Assembly (NCBI RefSeq): GCF_001418655.1
Contig: NZ_LIQZ01000012.1
Location: forward strand, 1 to 33,537
Length of the DNA stretch: 33,537 nucleotides
Source: Streptomyces phaeochromogenes
Lineage (GTDB): Bacteria; Actinomycetota; Actinomycetes; Streptomycetales; Streptomycetaceae
Direction of reading: 5' to 3'
Shown: piece after piece, positions 27,533 to 33,537 of the stretch
Layout of the letters: the number at the start of each line of letters is the position of its first letter
How positions within the stretch are numbered: position 1 is the stretch's first letter
The notes under the pieces: model-generated
Databases searched by the model: none
Seen by the model: the letters and a program-made list of their open reading frames with translations, nothing else
Told to the model about the DNA's origin: nothing
Program-made: the position numbers and the translations under genes

Positions 27533-27904
27533 GTGCCTACGATCCAGCAGCTGGTCCGGAAGGGCCGGCAGGACAAGGTCGAGAAGAACAAGACGCCCGC
27601 ACTCGAGGGTTCGCCCCAGCGTCGCGGCGTCTGCACGCGTGTGTTCACGACCACCCCGAAGAAGCCGAACTCGGCCCTGCGTAAGGTCGCGCGTGTGCGT
27701 CTGACCAGCGGGATCGAAGTCACCGCTTACATTCCGGGTGAGGGACACAACCTGCAGGAGCACTCCATCGTGCTCGTGCGTGGTGGCCGTGTGAAGGACC
27801 TGCCGGGTGTTCGCTACAAGATCATCCGAGGTTCCCTGGACACCCAGGGTGTCAAGAACCGCAAGCAGGCCCGCAGCCGCTACGGCGCCAAGAAGGAGAA
27901 GTAG
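27533..27904 (+). CDS. rpsL: Ribosomal protein uS12
   Basis: GTG 27533 begins the canonical [21 protein letters not shown] lies about six bases upstream, and the earlier in-frame ATG at 27485 adds residues foreign to the family. The 123-residue product has [19 protein letters not shown] and [25 protein letters not shown]. The lysines classically altered in streptomycin resistance are both wild type (KKPNS and RVKDLPG). It forms part of the 30S decoding centre. The rpsG ATG lies two bases after its stop. Confidence 0.98.
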   Translation: MPTIQQLVRKGRQDKVEKNKTPALEGSPQRRGVCTRVFTTTPKKPNSALRKVARVRLTSGIEVTAYIPGEGHNLQEHSIVLVRGGRVKDLPGVRYKIIRGSLDTQGVKNRKQARSRYGAKKEK

Positions 27905-27906
27905 AA

Positions 27907-28377
27907 ATGCCTCGTAAGGGCCCCGCCCCGAAGCGCCCGGTCATCATCGACCCGGTCTACGGTTCTCCTCTTGTCACGTCGCTCATCAACAAGGTGCTGC
28001 TGAACGGCAAGCGCTCCACCGCCGAGCGCATCGTCTACGGCGCCATGGAGGGCCTGCGCGAGAAGACCGGCAACGACCCGGTCATCACGCTCAAGCGCGC
28101 TCTTGAGAACATCAAGCCGACCCTCGAGGTCAAGTCCCGCCGTGTCGGTGGCGCCACCTACCAGGTGCCGGTCGAGGTCAAGCCCGGCCGCGCGAGCACC
28201 CTGGCGCTGCGCTGGCTGGTCGGTTACTCCCGCGCCCGTCGCGAGAAGACCATGACCGAGCGTCTGCTCAACGAGCTTCTCGACGCCTCCAACGGCCTCG
28301 GTGCCGCTGTGAAGAAGCGCGAGGACACCCACAAGATGGCCGAGTCCAACAAGGCCTTCGCGCACTACCGCTGGTAG
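27907..28377 (+). CDS. rpsG: Ribosomal protein uS7
   Basis: The ATG at 27907 uses an AAGGAG located in the last codons of rpsL, implying translational coupling. The 156-residue product [50 protein letters not shown] ... [55 protein letters not shown] is a standard S7. It nucleates assembly of the 30S head on 16S rRNA. Confidence 0.98.
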   Translation: MPRKGPAPKRPVIIDPVYGSPLVTSLINKVLLNGKRSTAERIVYGAMEGLREKTGNDPVITLKRALENIKPTLEVKSRRVGGATYQVPVEVKPGRASTLALRWLVGYSRARREKTMTERLLNELLDASNGLGAAVKKREDTHKMAESNKAFAHYRW

Positions 28378-28416
28378 TCGCTACCCCCATCGAGACCGAG
28401 AGAAGACCGAAGCCTT

Positions 28417-30546
28417 ATGGCTACCACTTCACTTGACCTGGCCAAGGTCCGCAACATCGGGATCATGGCCCACATCGACGCGGGTAAGACGACCACCACC
28501 GAGCGGATCCTCTTCTACACCGGCGTCAGCTACAAGATCGGTGAAGTCCACGACGGCGCTGCCACCATGGACTGGATGGAGCAGGAGCAGGAGCGTGGCA
28601 TCACGATCACCTCTGCTGCTACCACCTGTCATTGGCCGCTTGAGGACAACGACTACACGATCAACATCATCGACACCCCGGGTCACGTCGACTTCACGGT
28701 CGAGGTGGAGCGTTCGCTCCGCGTCCTCGACGGTGCCGTCACCGTGTTCGACGGTGTCGCGGGTGTCGAGCCGCAGTCCGAGACGGTGTGGCGTCAGGCC
28801 GACCGTTACGGCGTGCCGCGCATCTGCTTCGTGAACAAGCTCGACCGGACCGGCGCGGAGTTCCACCGCTGCGTCGACATGATCAGCGGCCGCCTCGGCG
28901 CGCAGCCGATCGTGATGCAGCTCCCGATCGGTGCCGAGGCCGACTTCAAGGGCGTCGTCGACCTGGTCACGATGAAGGCTCTCGTGTGGTCCGCCGAGGC
29001 GGAGAAGGGCGAGATGTACGACGTCGTCGACATCCCGGCCACCCACACCGAGGCTGCCGAGGAGTACCGCGGCAAGCTCGTCGAGACGGTCGCCGAGAAC
29101 GACGACGAGATCATGGAGCTGTACCTGGAGGGCAAGGAGCCTTCCGTGGAGCAGCTGTACGCCGCGATCCGTCGCATCACCATCGCGTCCGGCAAGTCCG
29201 AGGGCACCACGGTCACCCCGGTGTTCTGTGGCACCGCGTTCAAGAACAAGGGCGTCCAGCCCCTGCTCGACGCGGTCGTGCGCTACCTGCCGACCCCGCT
29301 TGACGTCGAGGCCATCGAAGGCCACGACGTGAAGGACCCCGAGGTCGTCATCCAGCGCAAGCCGTCCGTGGACGAGCCGCTGTCCGCCCTCGCGTTCAAG
29401 ATCATGAGCGACCCGCACCTGGGCAAGCTCACCTTCGTCCGGGTCTACTCGGGCCGCCTGGTGTCCGGCACTGCCGTGCTGAACTCCGTCAAGGGCAAGA
29501 AGGAGCGCATCGGCAAGATCTACCGCATGCACGCGAACAAGCGTGAGGAGATCGAGGCGGTGGGCGCCGGCGACATCGTCGCCGTGATGGGCCTGAAGCA
29601 GACCACCACCGGTGAGACGCTCAGTGACGACAAGAACCCGGTCATCCTGGAGTCCATGGACTTCCCGGCGCCGGTCATCCAGGTCGCCATCGAGCCCAAG
29701 TCCAAGGGTGACCAGGAGAAGCTGGGTGTAGCCATCCAGCGTCTCGCGGAGGAGGACCCCTCCTTCCAGGTTCACTCGGACGAGGAGACCGGCCAGACCA
29801 TCATCGGTGGTATGGGCGAGCTGCACCTCGAGGTGCTGGTCGACCGTATGCGCCGTGAGTTCAAGGTCGAGGCCAACGTCGGTAAGCCGCAGGTCGCGTA
29901 CCGTGAGACGATCCGCAAGACCGTCGAGCGTCACGACTACACCCACAAGAAGCAGACCGGTGGTACCGGTCAGTTCGCCAAGGTGCAGATCGCGATCGAG
30001 CCCATCACCGAGACCGATGGTCCGGCGTACGAGTTCGTGAACAAGGTCACCGGTGGCCGCATCCCGCGGGAGTACATCCCGTCGGTGGACGCCGGTGCGC
30101 AGGAAGCCATGCAGTTCGGCATCCTGGCCGGCTACGAGATGACGGGCGTCCGCGTCATTCTTCTCGACGGTGGCTACCACGAGGTCGACTCTTCCGAGCT
30201 CGCCTTCAAGATCGCCGGCTCGCAGGCCTTCAAGGAGGCCGCCCGCAAGGCCAGCCCCGTGCTGCTCGAGCCGATGATGGCCGTCGAGGTCACCACGCCC
30301 GAGGAGTCGATGGGTGATGTCATCGGCGACCTCAACTCCCGCCGTGGCCAGATCCAGGCCATGGAGGAGCGCAGCGGCGCCCGTGTCGTGAAGGGCCTCG
30401 TGCCCCTCTCGGAGATGTTCGGCTACGTCGGCGACCTCCGCAGCAAGACATCGGGTCGCGCGAGCTACTCGATGCAGTTCGACTCCTACGCCGAGGTTCC
30501 CCGGAACGTCGCCGAGGAGATCATCGCGAAGGCCAAGGGCGAGTAA
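28417..30546 (+). CDS. fusA: Elongation factor G
   Basis: The ATG at 28417 is 39 bases after rpsG. The 709-residue GTPase has G1 AHIDAGKTT (about residues 18-26), the switch region ERGITI, G3 DTPGHVDF and G4 NKLDRTG. Domains II-V follow, including the domain IV segment around [14 protein letters not shown] and the C-terminal [23 protein letters not shown]. It drives ribosomal translocation. No sign of a truncated or paralogous (FusB/EF-G2) form; this is the str-operon copy. Confidence 0.98.
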   Translation: MATTSLDLAKVRNIGIMAHIDAGKTTTTERILFYTGVSYKIGEVHDGAATMDWMEQEQERGITITSAATTCHWPLEDNDYTINIIDTPGHVDFTVEVERSLRVLDGAVTVFDGVAGVEPQSETVWRQADRYGVPRICFVNKLDRTGAEFHRCVDMISGRLGAQPIVMQLPIGAEADFKGVVDLVTMKALVWSAEAEKGEMYDVVDIPATHTEAAEEYRGKLVETVAENDDEIMELYLEGKEPSVEQLYAAIRRITIASGKSEGTTVTPVFCGTAFKNKGVQPLLDAVVRYLPTPLDVEAIEGHDVKDPEVVIQRKPSVDEPLSALAFKIMSDPHLGKLTFVRVYSGRLVSGTAVLNSVKGKKERIGKIYRMHANKREEIEAVGAGDIVAVMGLKQTTTGETLSDDKNPVILESMDFPAPVIQVAIEPKSKGDQEKLGVAIQRLAEEDPSFQVHSDEETGQTIIGGMGELHLEVLVDRMRREFKVEANVGKPQVAYRETIRKTVERHDYTHKKQTGGTGQFAKVQIAIEPITETDGPAYEFVNKVTGGRIPREYIPSVDAGAQEAMQFGILAGYEMTGVRVILLDGGYHEVDSSELAFKIAGSQAFKEAARKASPVLLEPMMAVEVTTPEESMGDVIGDLNSRRGQIQAMEERSGARVVKGLVPLSEMFGYVGDLRSKTSGRASYSMQFDSYAEVPRNVAEEIIAKAKGE

Positions 30547-30690
30547 CACACACCGTTTGCACGCTTTAGGCTTGACACCGACCGGCGGGGCCAACCCGGC
30601 AAGGGGAAACCCCGGCGGGCGGCATCCCAGCAAAGATCACCCTGGCGCCGATGAGTAAGGCGTACCAGAACCACTCCACAGGAGGACCCA
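30547..30690 (+). promoter_or_regulatory. fusA-tuf spacer with possible tuf promoter
   Basis: A TTGACA hexamer at 30572-30577 suggests a separate tuf promoter, but no convincing -10 is seen at 16-18 bases. A GGGG-AAA-CCCC stem lies near 30603-30613. The tuf gene may be read both from the str promoter and locally. Confidence 0.35.
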
Positions 30691-31884
<1,194 letters not shown>

Positions 31885-31942
31885 GCCTCGCTTACCTGTT
31901 GGGCTTGAGAGCCTGGTAGCTCCAGCACTGCTGAGCTCCTTG

Positions 31943-31979
31943 AAGGGGCCCGTACGACTTCGGTCGTACGGGCCCTTTT
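31943..31979 (+). terminator. Intrinsic terminator of the str operon
   Basis: GGGCCCGTACGAC (31946-31958) pairs perfectly with GTCGTACGGGCCC (31963-31975) across a TTCG tetraloop, followed by TTTT and GCTTT. A C(UUCG)G-capped 13-bp stem is exceptionally stable. Confidence 0.95.
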
Positions 31980-32090
31980 GCTTTCCCGGCAGGCCCGCCG
32001 GGGCCATCCCGCCGGGGCCGTCCCGTAACGCATTCGGCTGCCTGTTCCAAGTAGAAGTGACAGCAGGACGGACAACGGGAGGTTCACACC

Positions 32091-32687
32091 TTGGCATCCG
32101 ACAGCAAAAGCCGGGGCGGTCCACCGGGAGAGCTGTACGACCCGGCCGCCTTCGAGGTCTTCTATCGCCGCCATGTCGACGCCGTCACCCGCTTCATGGC
32201 CCGGCGGGTCACCGACCCGCACACCGTCGCCGATCTCACCGCCGAGACCTTCCTCGCGGTGATCGACTCCGCCCGCGCCTACCGCCCCGACCTCGGGAGC
32301 GAGACCGCCTGGCTGTACGGCATCGCACGCAACGTGGTGGCCGCGGAAGCCCGGAGGAGCGCGCGTCAGAACGTGCTCGGCGGCCGTATCGCCGCCCACC
32401 GGCTGCTGGAAGGCGACGACATCGACCGGCTGGAGGAGAAGCTCGACGCCGAGAAGGCCGGGCGCCGCGCGCTGGCCGCCCTGGACACGCTCCCCGACGG
32501 CGAGCGTGCGGTGATCGAACTCGTCGCCGTCGACCAGCTGAGCGTCACCGAGGCCGCCGTGGCGCTGGGCATACGCAAGGTCACCGCCCGGGTGCGGCTG
32601 CACCGGGCGCGCAGGTCGCTGCGCTCGGCGGCGGACGGAGCCGGCGGACAGCAGGCAGCACTCACGTACGCAGGGGGAGAGGCATGA
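32091..32687 (+). CDS. ECF-family RNA polymerase sigma factor
   Basis: The TTG at 32091 has CGGGAGG (32076-32082) eight bases upstream and no better ATG/GTG nearby. The 198-residue protein has sigma region 2 ([64 protein letters not shown]) and sigma region 4 ([49 protein letters not shown]) with a short linker. It should direct RNA polymerase to a small regulon in response to an envelope or stress signal. Its stop overlaps the ATG of the next gene (ATGA), so the two proteins are translationally coupled, the usual pattern for a sigma factor and its regulator. Confidence 0.92.
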   Translation: MASDSKSRGGPPGELYDPAAFEVFYRRHVDAVTRFMARRVTDPHTVADLTAETFLAVIDSARAYRPDLGSETAWLYGIARNVVAAEARRSARQNVLGGRIAAHRLLEGDDIDRLEEKLDAEKAGRRALAALDTLPDGERAVIELVAVDQLSVTEAAVALGIRKVTARVRLHRARRSLRSAADGAGGQQAALTYAGGEA

Positions 32688-33298
32688 GCGCCAGGACGAC
32701 GAAGACCTTCGAGGACCGGCTGCTGAACGAGCTCCAGCGGGAGATCGCTCTCAGGGCCGAGGACCCGCCGGAGCCGGAGCCGGTGATCCGCCGCACGATC
32801 ACCACTCGCCGGGCGCTGGTCGCCCTCGCGGCGTGTGTCGCCGCGGTGGGAGTGGTGGTGGGGCTGCCGTCGTCGCACGGCGGGTCGCCCGCGTACGCGG
32901 TGGAGCGGAACGGGGACGGCAGTGTCGCCGTCAGCATTGAGGACATCGAGCTGAGCGGCGACGACCAGAAGGAGCTGAGCGAGCGGCTGCGTGCCGAAGG
33001 CATCAGCATGACCGTCGACAAGCCCAGGAACGGATATGTCTGTGCGGGGCGCCGCGGTGAGGCCTATCAGCCGGCCTTCGCCGTGGGGCCGTCGCGTGGC
33101 ACCGGTGAGGTGTTTCCACCCATGCGCGCCTTCACTCTGCGCCCTGGCGATTCCGTGGTGTTCGAGGAGCCGCAGTGGGGGACGCGGGACCCCGCTCCCG
33201 CTGCGATCGTGACTGCTTACAAGGGGCGGGCCGAGCCCTGCCGGGAAGTGCCCTGGGACGGGAGTGGTGCCCGTAGGGACTCCTTCGAGGAGAAGTAG
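32684..33298 (+). CDS. Single-pass membrane protein coupled to the ECF sigma factor (putative anti-sigma or accessory protein)
   Basis: The ATG at 32684 overlaps the sigma stop by four bases, with AGGGGGAGAGG upstream. The 204-residue product has a cytoplasmic N-terminus of about 43 residues ([26 protein letters not shown]... RRTITTRR), one membrane helix (ALVALAACVAAVGVVVGL) and an exported domain of about 140 residues with two Cys (GYVCAGRR, EPCREVPW) that could form a disulfide. It lacks the zinc HxxxCxxC motif of classical ZAS anti-sigma proteins, and its cytoplasmic part is short. The anti-sigma role is inferred from coupling and topology only. Confidence 0.8.
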   Translation: MSARTTKTFEDRLLNELQREIALRAEDPPEPEPVIRRTITTRRALVALAACVAAVGVVVGLPSSHGGSPAYAVERNGDGSVAVSIEDIELSGDDQKELSERLRAEGISMTVDKPRNGYVCAGRRGEAYQPAFAVGPSRGTGEVFPPMRAFTLRPGDSVVFEEPQWGTRDPAPAAIVTAYKGRAEPCREVPWDGSGARRDSFEEK

Positions 33299-33303
33299 GC
33301 CGG

Positions 33304-33335
33304 GCGGCCCGCACGGCGTCGACCGTGCGGGCCGC
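33304..33335 (+). terminator. Terminator after the sigma operon
   Basis: Bases 33304-33316 pair with 33323-33335 (13 bp, six-base loop), beginning five bases after the stop. No T-run. Confidence 0.75.
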
Positions 33336-33460
33336 TCGATGCTCCGCCCTTCGAAACTATTCGGCGCGTTCGACCCGTTGTCCCCTCGCCTCACTCCCTC
33401 CACCATTTGTCATGGCGATGAGCAAATTCGGCCTTCGGGATGACCGGCGAGGGGTGTGGC

Positions 33461-33537
33461 ATGTCCGCGGACATCAGTCGGAGAACCGTTCTGGGAGCGG
33501 GTGCGGGGCTCGCCGTGGTGCCCGCTCTGCCGGGGGT
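33461..33537 (+). CDS. Tat-exported protein, N-terminal fragment
   Basis: The ATG at 33461 is preceded by GGCGAGGGG. The 25 complete codons visible read MSADISRRTVLGAGAGLAVVPALPG, a twin-arginine signal (S-R-R-T-V-L) followed by a hydrophobic Ala/Gly/Val stretch. The frame runs off the window. Folded export through TatABC is expected; the enzyme type cannot be told. Confidence 0.75.
   Translation, partial: MSADISRRTVLGAGAGLAVVPALPG

Noticed and set aside
27533..27904. Streptomycin-resistance change in S12
   Set aside because: Both classical lysine positions are wild type.

Overview
The window is a high-GC actinobacterial chromosome segment, almost certainly from Streptomyces. Evidence: strong G/C third-position bias, many GTG and TTG starts, tRNA genes without encoded CCA, an acidic N-terminal extension on NusG, and a gene order (rpmG - hadA - hadB ... 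murB - add - aspC - tRNA-Trp - secE - nusG - rplK - rplA - two lipoproteins - rplJ - rplL - rpoB - rpoC - DUF1707 protein - rpsL - rpsG - fusA - tuf) that I recognise from Streptomyces chromosomes. It is mostly the core transcription/translation supercluster. I see no CRISPR array, insertion sequence, phage or biosynthetic cluster.

Layout. Bases 1-3300: a cut-off minus-strand NAD(P)-binding protein, a lipoprotein, and a convergent CodA-like amidohydrolase whose metal site looks degenerate. 3400-4960: tRNA-Thr, tRNA-Met, zinc-type L33 (rpmG) and two hot-dog proteins (HadA/HadB type). 5000-7590: a TetR regulator, a DHA2-type MFS exporter and a small conserved protein; tetR and the exporter each carry the same GTTAGT-N8-ACTAA(C/T) palindrome. 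7660-11850: murB, an unknown protein, an adenosine-deaminase-family gene and aspC. 12050-14910: tRNA-Trp, secE, nusG, rplK, rplA. 15070-17005: two paralogous lipoproteins. 17040-18340: an L10-type leader with attenuator, then rplJ and rplL. 18790-26540: rpoB and rpoC. 26550-27244: a DUF1707/DUF4190 membrane protein. 27300-31980: the str operon (rpsL, rpsG, fusA, tuf). 32090-33298: an ECF sigma factor translationally coupled to a single-pass membrane protein, then the first codons of a Tat-exported protein.

How it works together. The ribosomal and polymerase genes are split into units by strong intrinsic terminators (after rplA, rplL, rpoC and tuf) and internal attenuator-like hairpins (secE/nusG, nusG/rplK, rplJ leader, rpoB/rpoC). 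Good housekeeping-type promoters can be read in front of the tRNA pair, tetR, rpoB and rpsL.

Most worth a second look: (1) a perfect 21-base inverted repeat at the left edge that folds the first gene back on itself, which looks like a chimeric contig end or a real inversion; (2) Asn at the RpoB position equivalent to E. coli Ser531 in the rifampicin region; (3) the paired TetR operators, with tetR apparently leaderless; (4) a CodA-like protein lacking most catalytic residues; (5) an adenosine-deaminase-family enzyme whose first motif lacks the ribose-contacting Asp. No clearly new multi-gene system is visible.
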